Positions 1 to 6,104 of a DNA stretch of 8,581 bases are shown in pieces. This stretch comes from Lentisphaerota bacterium (lineage in GTDB: Bacteria; Verrucomicrobiota; Kiritimatiellia; JAAZAB01), in contig JACQHI010000114.1 in the NCBI GenBank assembly GCA_016199105.1, positions 1 to 8,581 of the forward strand, written 5' to 3'. Numbering within the stretch: position 1 is the stretch's first letter; the number at the start of each line of letters is the position of its first letter. A program made the translations under genes and the position numbers. Below the pieces are notes generated by a model. That model had not been told where the DNA came from and searched no databases. It saw nothing but the letters and a program-made list of their open reading frames with translations.

Positions 1-703
1 CATCCTTGTGAGCGAGTTTGTCGAGGACGTCCTGGGCGGCGCGGCACTCGGCATCGCGTTTATTGAGACCCTGTCCGGCGCCGGCGATGATGTCGGCCAC
101 GTTGACTTCCACAAAATAGGTTTTGGCGTGTTGAGGGCCCTCATGCCGGACGACGCGGTAATGGGGATTTCTTTTCCAGCGGCGCTGGGCGATTTTCTGG
201 AGATGCCCTTTGGGGTTGTCCGACCATTCGTCCGTGGGGCTTAGCTCGATGCAGGGCACGAACAGCTTCTGGAAGATTTTGTTGACCGCTTTCAGGCCGC
301 TGTCCAAATAGGCGGCGCCGATCACGGCTTCGAGTGCGTCCCCGATCGTGGAGGGCCGCCGGTGGCCGCCGGTCTGTTTTTCCCCCTTACCCAGCTTGAG
401 TTCGTCGCCCAGGCCGATGGCCATGCCGATGTCGGCCAGCGTCTTGCCGCAGGTCATCTGGCTGCGCAGGCGGGTCAAGCCGCCTTCGTCGAGCTCGGGG
501 AACCGCGCGTAGAGATAGTCGCCGGAAACCAGGGACAGCGCGGAATCGCCCAGGAACTCGATCCGTTGGTTGTCGCTGGGCGCGGCAGTCTCGAAGCGGA
601 ACGAGGGGTGCATGAGCGCCATGGCCAGGAGCTCCTTGTCCCGGAAGGAATAGCCCAGTTTCTTTTCCAAGGCGCGGTACGGATTATGGAAGAAAAGTCT
701 CAT
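1..703 (-). CDS. rnc: Ribonuclease III, C-terminal end cut by the window edge
   Basis: Cleaves double-stranded RNA during rRNA and mRNA maturation in the cytoplasm. I translated the minus strand from ATG at 703; 234 residues are visible with no stop before the edge, and since the family is about 220-240 residues only a few are missing. The catalytic domain (about 8-150) carries the signature RIEFLGDS at 47-54. Metal-binding acidic residues are E49, D53, D122 and E125, the last two in GDALEAVIGA. The E. coli E38 position is Q46, a non-essential change. A double-stranded-RNA-binding domain fills about 163-232, ending in the typical KRDAECRAAQDVLDKL helix. The start overlaps the xerD stop (ATGA, 700-703), so translation is probably coupled. 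I saw no frameshift. Confidence 0.93.
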   Translation of the reverse strand, partial: MRLFFHNPYRALEKKLGYSFRDKELLAMALMHPSFRFETAAPSDNQRIEFLGDSALSLVSGDYLYARFPELDEGGLTRLRSQMTCGKTLADIGMAIGLGDELKLGKGEKQTGGHRRPSTIGDALEAVIGAAYLDSGLKAVNKIFQKLFVPCIELSPTDEWSDNPKGHLQKIAQRRWKRNPHYRVVRHEGPQHAKTYFVEVNVADIIAGAGQGLNKRDAECRAAQDVLDKLAHKD

Positions 704-1587
704 GCGCGCGGGTGATAGCGATCGAAGGCGGTTTTCAGGCGCGACTGATCCACATGGGTGTAAATTTGCGTGGTGGCAATGTCGGCGTGGCCGAGCATCT
801 CCTGGATCACGCGCAAGTCGGCGCCGTTCTGCAAAAGATGGCTGGCGAAGGAATGTCGGAGCGTGTGAGGACTGATGGATTTTTCAATCCCCGCCGTGCG
901 GGCGCATTTCTTGACGATAACCCAGATGGTCTTTCGGTTCAACGGAGTCTTGCGGTACGTGAGAAAGACATGACGGGCGGCGGGGTCCGTGGAGAATTTC
1001 GGCCGCGTATGGGCGATATAGCCCTGGAGAAGGGACAGGGCCGTCCGGGACACCGGGACAACCCGCTCCTTGCGGCCCTTGCCGAAACAACGGAGATAGC
1101 CGGCGTCAAAGTGGATGTCGTCAATTTTCAGGGCCGCCGCTTCCGACACCCGCAGGCCCGAGGCATAGAGCGTTTCCAGGATGGCGCGATCCCGTATGCC
1201 CCTGGGGGTGTTGCCGGGCGGTGCGGCCAGCAAACGCTCCACCTCCTTGTAGGTCAGAAAGTCCGGAAGCATTTTCCACAGGCGCGGAGAGTCCATGGCT
1301 TCCGTAACATTCTGGCCCAGCAGCGATTCCTGTTGAAGGTACCGAAAAAACACCTTGATGGCCACAAATAGGCGGGATACCGAATTGGCGCCCAGCTCGT
1401 GCTTCTTTTCCTCCAGCAAAAAATCGAGAAGGAGGTCGCGGGTGACGGCATTGAGCGTGCCGATCTTCCGGCCCTCGAGGAAACGGATCAATTTCTTCTG
1501 GTCGGACTCGTAGGCGGCGCGGGTGTTCCCGCTCAGATTACGTTCCAGCGAAATATAATCCAGGAATTGGTCGACAAGCGCGTGCAT
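700..1587 (-). CDS. xerD: Tyrosine site-specific recombinase XerD (XerC/D family)
   Basis: Resolves chromosome dimers at dif sites together with a partner recombinase. The 295 residues match the usual length of about 295-300. An N-terminal SAM-like core-binding domain covers about 1-90 and the catalytic domain about 105-290. All six catalytic positions are present: R146 (SGLRVSEA), K170 (GKGRKER), H241 and R244 (SPHTLRHSFASH), H267 (MLGHADI) and nucleophile Y276 (TTQIYTHV). The C-terminus ends YHPRA, as in XerD and some XerC proteins. XerD fits better because of the THVD stretch and the N-terminal FLDYISLERNLS, but XerC is not excluded. The start at 1587 has no strong ribosome binding site; it was chosen because the N-terminus aligns with the family. 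The stop overlaps the rnc start, so the two form an operon. Confidence 0.85.
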   Translation of the reverse strand: MHALVDQFLDYISLERNLSGNTRAAYESDQKKLIRFLEGRKIGTLNAVTRDLLLDFLLEEKKHELGANSVSRLFVAIKVFFRYLQQESLLGQNVTEAMDSPRLWKMLPDFLTYKEVERLLAAPPGNTPRGIRDRAILETLYASGLRVSEAAALKIDDIHFDAGYLRCFGKGRKERVVPVSRTALSLLQGYIAHTRPKFSTDPAARHVFLTYRKTPLNRKTIWVIVKKCARTAGIEKSISPHTLRHSFASHLLQNGADLRVIQEMLGHADIATTQIYTHVDQSRLKTAFDRYHPRA

Positions 1588-1601
1588 GGTCGAATCGGAT
1601 G

Positions 1602-1673
1602 TGCCCGCTAATCACTCTAATTCACGCGAATTGTTGCCTTTTCATTCGCGCTTATTCGCGTTATTCGCGGGCA
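1602..1673. repeat. Imperfect inverted repeat of ATTCGCG-type units upstream of xerD
   Basis: Two 30-nt arms (1602-1631 and 1644-1673) are inverted complements at 23 of 30 positions, separated by 12 nt. The outer 7 bp (TGCCCGC/GCGGGCA) and inner 7 bp (CGCGAAT/ATTCGCG) match exactly and the mismatches lie between. The right arm is built from iterated ATTCGCG units. It lies between the lipoprotein gene and xerD, both on the minus strand, and could fold in their transcript. There is no T-tract typical of an intrinsic terminator. Function unknown. Confidence 0.6.
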
Positions 1674-1691
1674 AAGATCCGGAAGTGTTTC

Positions 1692-2048
1692 CTAAGGATC
1701 GTGATTCTCAACGTTCGGTTCCCGGCATTCCGGCGGCAATTGGTTCACGGCATTGGTGTCGGCTTCCGTTTCATTGGCGTCAAAACCGGCGGCCGCGATG
1801 GCAAACTCGATGTTCATCTTGGAGAGGCTCATCGAATTATACGTGATTTTCAGCTCCCGCTTCTCGTAGTCGGGCTCGACGGATGCAATACCCGACTGCT
1901 TCGTCAGGGAGTCGCGTATGAGTTTTTCGCAAGCCGCGTTTTTCAAGCCCGGAACCTTGACGATGAACGTCCGGATATCCTCCGACCGGCAGGCGCTCAG
2001 CAAGGCCAGGCACAACCCCGCGATTCCGATTCCCATCCATGTCTTCAT
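1692..2048 (-). CDS. Small lipoprotein with a degenerate heavy-metal-associated (HMA-like) domain
   Basis: This 118-residue protein probably sits on a membrane as a lipoprotein. The frame is open further upstream, but ATG at 2048 is preferred because GGAGG lies at 2057-2061, 8 nt upstream, and the signal sequence starts there. Residues 1-20 are a signal peptide (MKTW, a hydrophobic run, then lipobox LSAC) with lipidation expected at C20. Residues 27-91 resemble the beta-alpha-beta-beta-alpha-beta HMA fold: TFIVKVPGLKNAACEKLI, then a GIASVEPDY strand, a KITYN strand and a final AIAAAGFDAN helix. The metal-binding CxxC is reduced to a single C40 in NAAC, so copper or mercury binding in the usual way is doubtful. 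The tail (92-118) is acidic and Asn-rich and holds one more cysteine, C108. The HMA assignment is by pattern; function unknown. Confidence 0.72.
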   Translation of the reverse strand: MKTWMGIGIAGLCLALLSACRSEDIRTFIVKVPGLKNAACEKLIRDSLTKQSGIASVEPDYEKRELKITYNSMSLSKMNIEFAIAAAGFDANETEADTNAVNQLPPECREPNVENHDP

Positions 2049-2111
2049 AGTCTTTTCCTCCACCGTGGCTTCGGCATCGCAACTCAAAATAATCAACCAC
2101 GCGCGGCGCGT

Positions 2112-2207
2112 GGCAAGCCACGGACTTGTCCCGATCTTCGCGGGATTACACGGATGGGAAGTCAAACTGTCTGATCGTATCAGTGCTATCCATGTAATCC
2201 GTGGTTA
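2112..2207. repeat. Dispersed 'ATCCGTGTAATCC' type intergenic repeat with nested hairpins
   Basis: The outer inverted repeat GGATTACACGGAT (2143-2155) pairs with ATCCATGTAATCC (2188-2200) with a single mismatched position. Inside is the hairpin CTGAT-CGT-ATCAG (2171-2183), and to the left TCCCG/CGGGA (2129-2133/2141-2145). The wording resembles ATCCGTGTAATCCGTGG-like intergenic repeats that I recall from PVC and planctomycete genomes; this is from memory and was not searched. It lies upstream of the lipoprotein gene and codes for nothing convincing. The rest of the gene-free stretch, 2208-2331, shows only a T-rich patch at 2282-2288 and the 15-mer listed separately. Confidence 0.5.
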
Positions 2208-2297
2208 ACATTCTTGTCTTTTCTCGCGGTTCCAGACGCCTAATGCACTGTACCATGCGCCGTGAAATTCCGCCAGAGGCCTTTTTTTGTTGCCGAC

Positions 2298-2312
2298 AAT
2301 TCGCATTATGGC
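2298..2312. repeat. 15-mer shared, inverted, with the end of the 6105-6297 element
   Basis: AATTCGCATTATGGC here is the exact reverse complement of 6270-6284, the right terminal repeat of the MITE-like element. It may be a solitary end or remnant of the same family. No partner end is visible nearby. Confidence 0.45.
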
Positions 2313-2331
2313 AGAATAGCCGAAAGAAAAC

Positions 2332-2428
2332 CGGGTGGCTGACTGACTCTCGTGCAGGCGACAGGGTGTGGCACGCATCGCGCCCAGCCCCCGGCGGGCT
2401 GTGGTCGCTTGAGTCAATCAGCCACCCG
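2332..2428 (+). promoter_or_regulatory. Structured leader upstream of ilvD (18-bp near-perfect inverted repeat)
   Basis: Arms 2332-2349 (CGGGTGGCTGACTGACTC) and 2411-2428 are complementary at 17 of 18 positions; the exception is C2343 opposite A2417. The 61-nt interior contains another hairpin, CAGCCC/GGGCTG (2385-2390/2396-2401). The ilvD ribosome binding site begins 12 nt after the right arm and stays outside the stem. The right arm is followed by an A-tract, not a T-tract, so it is not an ordinary terminator for ilvD. On the minus strand the stem is followed by GGTTTTCTTTC, so it could stop antisense transcription. Alternatives are an RNA element, a pair of operators, or inverted ends of a tiny element. 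Confidence 0.45.
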
Positions 2429-2455
2429 CGGAAAAAACAAGGGGAGGAATAACCG

Positions 2456-4123
2456 ATGAACAGCGATCAGGTCAAAAAAGGGATGGAACGCGCGCCGCAC
2501 CGCAGTTTGTTCAGGGCCGTTGGGGTGAAAGACGAGGATTTCCAAAAACCGTTCATCGGGGTCTGTAATTCGTTCGTCGAAATCATTCCCGGCCATGTGC
2601 ATTTGAATGCCGTCGGGCGTTGGATCGGACGGCAAATACGGAAGGCCGGCGGAGTGCCGTTCGAGTTCAATACCATCGGCATTTGCGACGGCATCGCCAT
2701 GGGCCATCCGGGCATGAAGTATTCCCTGCCCAGCCGCGAATTGATCGCCGACAGCGTCGAGTCCATGGTCCGCGCGCACTGTTTTGACGCGTTGCTCTGC
2801 ATTCCCAATTGCGACAAGATCGTGCCGGGCATGCTGATGGGGGCGCTTCGGGTGAATATTCCCACCCTCATGATCAGCGGAGGCCCCATGGCCGCCGGCC
2901 GGATGCCGGACGGCAAGACCGTGGATTTGATCGGTGTTTTCGAGGGGGTGGCCGCCTGCGGGAAGGGCGGCCTGTCGGCCGCCCAGTTGGAGGCGGTTGA
3001 ACGGCACGCCTGCCCCGATTGCGGTTCCTGTTCCGGCATGTTCACGGCCAATTCCATGAATTGCCTGTGCGAGGCGCTGGGGATGGCCTTGCCCGGAAAC
3101 GGCACGATCCTCGCCACGGATCCCCGGCGCAAGTCCCTCTATTCCAAGGCGGCCAGGCGCATCGTGGAGATGGCGGTGGCCGGCGGACCGAAGCCCCGGG
3201 ACGTGGTGACGCAGGAAGCGCTGGATAATGCGTTTGTTGTGGATATGGGCATGGGCGGCAGTACGAATACGGTCCTGCATGCGCTGGCCATTGCCCGGGA
3301 GGCCGGCGTTGATTATGACCTGAATCGGATCAACGATATTTCCCGGCGCTGTCCCAATATCTGCAAGGTGTCGCCATCGTCAGCCTTTCACATGGAGGAT
3401 GTGGATCGCGCCGGCGGCATCAGCGCCATTATCCGGACGCTGGCGTCTTTGCCGGGCTTGATTCATCCCAAGGCCATGACGGTGACGGGCAAAACGATCT
3501 TGAAAAATGTGGCGCGCGCCGCGGTCAGCGATCCGGCGGTGATCCGGCCTGTCGACAATCCGTATTCGAAGGAGGGCGGCCTGGCCGTTTTATGGGGGAA
3601 TCTGGCCCAGGACGGGGCCGTCGTGAAGACCTCCGGCGTGGCTCCGGCCATGATGAAGTTCGAAGGGGAGGCCATCGTTTTCAATTCCCAGGAGGAAGCC
3701 TGCGCGGGCATCCTCGATGGCCGGGTCAAGTCCGGACACGTGGTGGTGATCCGTTATGAGGGGCCTCGCGGCGGGCCGGGCATGCAGGAAATGCTCGCGC
3801 CCACTTCGTATATCATGGGGCAGGGTCTCGGCGAAAGCGTGGCGCTGATTACGGACGGCCGTTTCTCCGGCGGCACCCGGGGCGCCTGCATAGGCCATGT
3901 TTCGCCGGAGGCGGCCGCCGGCGGCAGCATCGGGCTTCTGCGCGACGGGGATCGCGTCCGGTACGATATTCCCGGTCATCGCCTCGACGTGGTCTTGAGC
4001 GATGATGAGTTGCGTCTCCGCAAGGCCGACTGGAAGCCGGTGACCCGTCCGGCATTGACCGGCTACCTCAGGCGATACGCGGAAAAGGTGGCCAGCGCCG
4101 GGCAGGGCGCCGTCCTGCTGTAA
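2456..4123 (+). CDS. ilvD: Dihydroxy-acid dehydratase
   Basis: Dehydrates 2,3-dihydroxy-isovalerate and 2,3-dihydroxy-3-methylvalerate to the 2-keto acids, a late step of valine, isoleucine and leucine synthesis in the cytoplasm. Its 555 residues fit the short IlvD subgroup; E. coli IlvD is about 616. Motifs in order: CNSFVEIIPGHVHL (37-50), FNTIGICDGIAMGHPGM (71-87), IPNCDKIVPGM (116-126, cluster ligand C119), CPDCGSCSGMFTANSMNC (186-203, ligand C192), GMGGSTNTVLH (265-275) and DGRFSGGTRG (467-476) with the likely catalytic S471. C37 may be the third Fe-S ligand; I am less sure of that. The start is supported by GGGGAGG at 2441-2447, 8 nt upstream. No other ilv or leu gene is adjacent, so it appears to be a single-gene unit behind the structured leader. 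Confidence 0.97.
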   Translation: MNSDQVKKGMERAPHRSLFRAVGVKDEDFQKPFIGVCNSFVEIIPGHVHLNAVGRWIGRQIRKAGGVPFEFNTIGICDGIAMGHPGMKYSLPSRELIADSVESMVRAHCFDALLCIPNCDKIVPGMLMGALRVNIPTLMISGGPMAAGRMPDGKTVDLIGVFEGVAACGKGGLSAAQLEAVERHACPDCGSCSGMFTANSMNCLCEALGMALPGNGTILATDPRRKSLYSKAARRIVEMAVAGGPKPRDVVTQEALDNAFVVDMGMGGSTNTVLHALAIAREAGVDYDLNRINDISRRCPNICKVSPSSAFHMEDVDRAGGISAIIRTLASLPGLIHPKAMTVTGKTILKNVARAAVSDPAVIRPVDNPYSKEGGLAVLWGNLAQDGAVVKTSGVAPAMMKFEGEAIVFNSQEEACAGILDGRVKSGHVVVIRYEGPRGGPGMQEMLAPTSYIMGQGLGESVALITDGRFSGGTRGACIGHVSPEAAAGGSIGLLRDGDRVRYDIPGHRLDVVLSDDELRLRKADWKPVTRPALTGYLRRYAEKVASAGQGAVLL

Positions 4124-4127
4124 AGGC

Positions 4128-4246
4128 ATGGAAAGAGAGACGAAGGGAAAGAAGAAAGGCAAGATTAAGGGGGATGATTAAGGAAAGACGAAGGGAGGAA
4201 CAAAAACCCACCTTAATCTTTAACCCTAATCTTTTCCCTTAATCTT
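4128..4246. repeat. Purine/pyrimidine-asymmetric inverted repeat between convergent genes
   Basis: Between the convergent ends of ilvD and the deoxyribosyltransferase-like gene, 4128-4200 is almost all purine on the plus strand and 4207-4246 is pyrimidine-rich. AAGATTAAGG (4161-4170) is an exact inverted match to CCTTAATCTT (4211-4220). Related units are GATTAAGG at 4176-4183, CCCTAATCTT near 4224-4233 and CCCTTAATCTT at 4236-4246, so several alternative pairings exist. AGACGAAGGGA is a direct repeat (4138-4148, 4186-4196). The last unit runs into the minus-strand gene's stop codon (4246-4248). It may end transcription from both sides, but this is not a compact GC-stem/T-tract terminator. Confidence 0.5.
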
Positions 4247-4686
4247 CATACGGGGCTTTTTGATTGCGGGAAATGCGTCTGGATGTACCGGATGGCGTCG
4301 TCCAGGGACGGCAGGATCTTGGTGCAGTACCGGACCATCCACGGGTTGCAGTTCTTGAACGAGAACGGGGAGAAGGCCACCACGAATTTGCCCAGATCGT
4401 GCGAGGCGTAAAACACTTCCATGGCGGTCCCGATGGAGGGCTTGTTGTAATTGACCAGGAGCAGGTCGGCGTCGCGGATGTCCTGGAGGTCGAATTCGAC
4501 GATTTCGTTGGAACTGTCCACTTCGCGGTCCTTGAAGTTGCGCCGCATCGGGTCCAGAATCAGGAAGCGGCGGCCCAGCGTCCGGGCGGCGATGGTCCTC
4601 CAGGCCCTGGCCCGGCCTTTGTGTTCATCCATGATGGGGCCGCCGAGATAGATTTTTTGGCGGGGTTCACGGTTGATTTTTTTCAT
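4246..4686 (-). CDS. Nucleoside 2-deoxyribosyltransferase-like protein
   Basis: Family members cleave or exchange the N-glycosidic bond of deoxynucleosides or nucleotides; the substrate here is unknown. The 146-residue reading starts at ATG 4686. It begins just before the conserved first strand KIYLGGPI (11-18), followed by a WR pair (29-30) and FLILDP (41-46). Next come an acidic helix (EFDLQDIRDADLLLVNY, 64-80) and PSIGTAMEVFYA (83-94). E90 in TAME fits the catalytic glutamate of the family, and a final SLDDAIRYI helix (127-135) is also typical. The frame stays open upstream to 4767, but that part is the translated palindrome, so I reject it. No ribosome binding site precedes ATG 4686. It diverges from mtaB and converges with ilvD, so no operon partner hints at its substrate. 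Possible roles are nucleotide salvage or clearance. Confidence 0.72.
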   Translation of the reverse strand: MKKINREPRQKIYLGGPIMDEHKGRARAWRTIAARTLGRRFLILDPMRRNFKDREVDSSNEIVEFDLQDIRDADLLLVNYNKPSIGTAMEVFYASHDLGKFVVAFSPFSFKNCNPWMVRYCTKILPSLDDAIRYIQTHFPQSKSPV

Positions 4687-4691
4687 GACAT

Positions 4692-4748
4692 GTGAACTTT
4701 CGCATGTTTCCGGCCTTGATGCAAGGCCGGAAACATGCGAAAGTTCAC
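4692..4748. repeat. Perfect palindrome, 27-bp arms and 3-nt loop, between divergent starts
   Basis: The left arm 4692-4718 begins GTGAACTTTCGCATG and the right arm 4722-4748 is its exact reverse complement. The loop is ATG (4719-4721). It fills 57 of the 68 bp between ATG 4686 (minus) and ATG 4755 (plus). No flanking T-tract fits an intrinsic terminator. No separate promoter fits in the remaining few bases, so any promoters overlap the palindrome or lie inside the opposite gene. The perfect match over 27 bp means recent origin or strong constraint. Confidence 0.9.
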
Positions 4749-4754
4749 TCACCC

Positions 4755-6035
4755 ATGCACTCGACAACCGTAGCTTTCAAAACCGTGGGGTGCCGCCTGA
4801 ACCAGGCGGAAACGGCGCAGTTGCGCGCCGTGTTCGAGTCCGCCGGATATGCCGTGGCGCCGTTCGGCCATGCCTGCGATGTCTGTGTAATTCACAGTTG
4901 TGCCGTGACGGACCGGGCCGAGCGGGAAAGCCTTCGCTTCGCGCGTTCCGTGAAACGCCGCTTTCCCGGAGTGTTTGTGGTGCTGGCCGGCTGCGCGTCG
5001 GAGGTTGTCTCGTCCAGCCGGCTCGAACGCGGGGCCGTTGACCTGGCGGTCCGGCAATCGGACAAATGGGCGTTGCCGGATCGACTCCGGGCCCATGGGT
5101 TTCATCCGCCGCCGGGCGTGGCGCGGCGCCTGCCGCGTTTCGCGTCGAAGCGGGCCATCGTGAAAGTGCAGGATGGTTGCGACTTCCAGTGCGCGTATTG
5201 CATCGTACCGCGGACACGGGGAGCCGCGAGAAGTCGGCCGCTGGACGAACTGGTTCGGGAAGTCGCGGGTTTGGCGGCGGAAGGTTTCAGGGAGATCGTG
5301 CTGACCGGCGCCAACATCGGCTGCTATGGGGCGGGACGAACACGGCTGGTCCATCTGCTCGAGGCCGTGGAAGCCATATCGGGACTGGAGCGGATACGGA
5401 TCAGTTCAATCGAGCTTTCCACGGTTGAACGTGAAGTGATTGAGTATATGGCCGGATCCCGGAAGCTCTGTCGGTTCCTTCATTTGCCGTTGCAAAGCGG
5501 GGATGACAACATCTTGGCCGCCATGGGGCGCCGGTACACCATACGGGACTATCGGGCTCTGCGGGCGTATGCCGAAAGCAAAGTCGGCGGAATAGGCTAT
5601 GGTACGGATCTGTTGGTGGGATTCCCCGGCGAGGATGAAAAGGCGTTTCAAGCCACGGAGACGCTGGTGCGGGAGCTGCCCTTCGGCAAGCTTCATGTAT
5701 TCCCCTTCAGTCCCCGGCCCGGCACCCCGGCGGCGGCGCGGACCGATTCGGTGTCGCGGGGGATTGTCCGGGCGCGCGTGGCCCGTCTGATGGCGTTGGG
5801 AGAAATCAAACGCGCGGAATTCGCCCGGCAATGGCTCGGGCGGGAAGTCTCCGTGTTGGTGGAAAATCTGGATGAACAAGGGAGAGGGCTGGGGTGGACC
5901 GGCGAGTACCTGGAGGCCCGGCTTGAAGGACCGGGCCTGACGCCGAACCGCGTTTTCCGCCTCGTTCCGGCTCGCGTCGAGGGCGCTGTGTTGATCGGGC
6001 CGGCGGCAGGACAGATTTCAACCGCAAAGGAGTAA
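4755..6035 (+). CDS. mtaB: tRNA threonylcarbamoyladenosine methylthiotransferase (MtaB family)
   Basis: A radical-SAM enzyme that adds a methylthio group to t6A37 of tRNAs reading ANN codons. The 426 residues from ATG 4755 are usual for MtaB. The N-terminal domain has the three auxiliary Fe-S cysteines C13 (TVGCRLNQAET), C49 (HSCAVT) and C80 (VLAGCASE). The radical-SAM motif is C142-x3-C146-x2-C149 in KVQDGCDFQCAYCIVPRTRG. Further marks are LTGANIGCYG (183-192), FLHLPLQSGDDNIL (241-254), GTDLLVGFPGE (283-293) and LHVFPFSPRPGT (313-324). A weak TRAM-like RNA-binding tail follows from about 360. MiaB is less likely because the motifs match the MtaB branch. The frame is open back to a GTG at 4692, but those codons lie in the palindrome; M22 of that frame begins the family's first strand. 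No ribosome binding site is visible before 4755. Confidence 0.85.
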   Translation: MHSTTVAFKTVGCRLNQAETAQLRAVFESAGYAVAPFGHACDVCVIHSCAVTDRAERESLRFARSVKRRFPGVFVVLAGCASEVVSSSRLERGAVDLAVRQSDKWALPDRLRAHGFHPPPGVARRLPRFASKRAIVKVQDGCDFQCAYCIVPRTRGAARSRPLDELVREVAGLAAEGFREIVLTGANIGCYGAGRTRLVHLLEAVEAISGLERIRISSIELSTVEREVIEYMAGSRKLCRFLHLPLQSGDDNILAAMGRRYTIRDYRALRAYAESKVGGIGYGTDLLVGFPGEDEKAFQATETLVRELPFGKLHVFPFSPRPGTPAAARTDSVSRGIVRARVARLMALGEIKRAEFARQWLGREVSVLVENLDEQGRGLGWTGEYLEARLEGPGLTPNRVFRLVPARVEGAVLIGPAAGQISTAKE

Positions 6036-6078
6036 GAATCGCAAAAAGAGGCTGAACGACTCAACAGTGAACCGCTGA

Positions 6079-6098
6079 ATGGCGCTTCGGAGTGCCAT
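6079..6098. repeat. Small hairpin after mtaB in a TGAAC-rich spacer
   Basis: ATGGCGCT (6079-6086) pairs with AGTGCCAT (6091-6098), including one G-T wobble, with loop TCGG. It lies 43 bp after the mtaB stop in a spacer containing several TGAAC-like units (around 6051, 6068, 6099 and 6105). There is no T-tract. It could stabilise the mtaB mRNA end. Confidence 0.4.
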
Positions 6099-6104
6099 GA
6101 ACTT

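Noticed and set aside
362..715. Plus-strand open frame opposite rnc
   Set aside because: It lies antisense to the conserved RNase III domains and shows no recognisable domain.
712..1371. Long plus-strand open frame opposite xerD
   Set aside because: Antisense shadow of a gene with all catalytic residues; no family motifs and no ribosome binding site.
2361..2384. Possible T-box riboswitch core in the ilvD leader
   Set aside because: AGGGTGTGGCACGC resembles the core only with insertions; no specifier loop, terminator or T-tract was found.
2414..3280. 288-codon minus-strand open frame opposite ilvD
   Set aside because: Antisense to the conserved IlvD motifs; its composition (His, Arg, Gly, Pro rich) is typical of shadow translation of GC-rich genes.
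3590..4162. Minus-strand open frame over the 3' half of ilvD
   Set aside because: Same reason; no ribosome binding site or recognisable motif.
4692..4754. GTG start extending mtaB upstream
   Set aside because: The extra 21 codons are the palindrome and add nothing homologous; ATG 4755 places the first conserved strand at the usual distance.
4687..4767. N-terminal extension of the deoxyribosyltransferase-like gene to 4767
   Set aside because: The extra 27 codons are the translated palindrome and would overlap the mtaB start; the family's first strand follows ATG 4686 directly.
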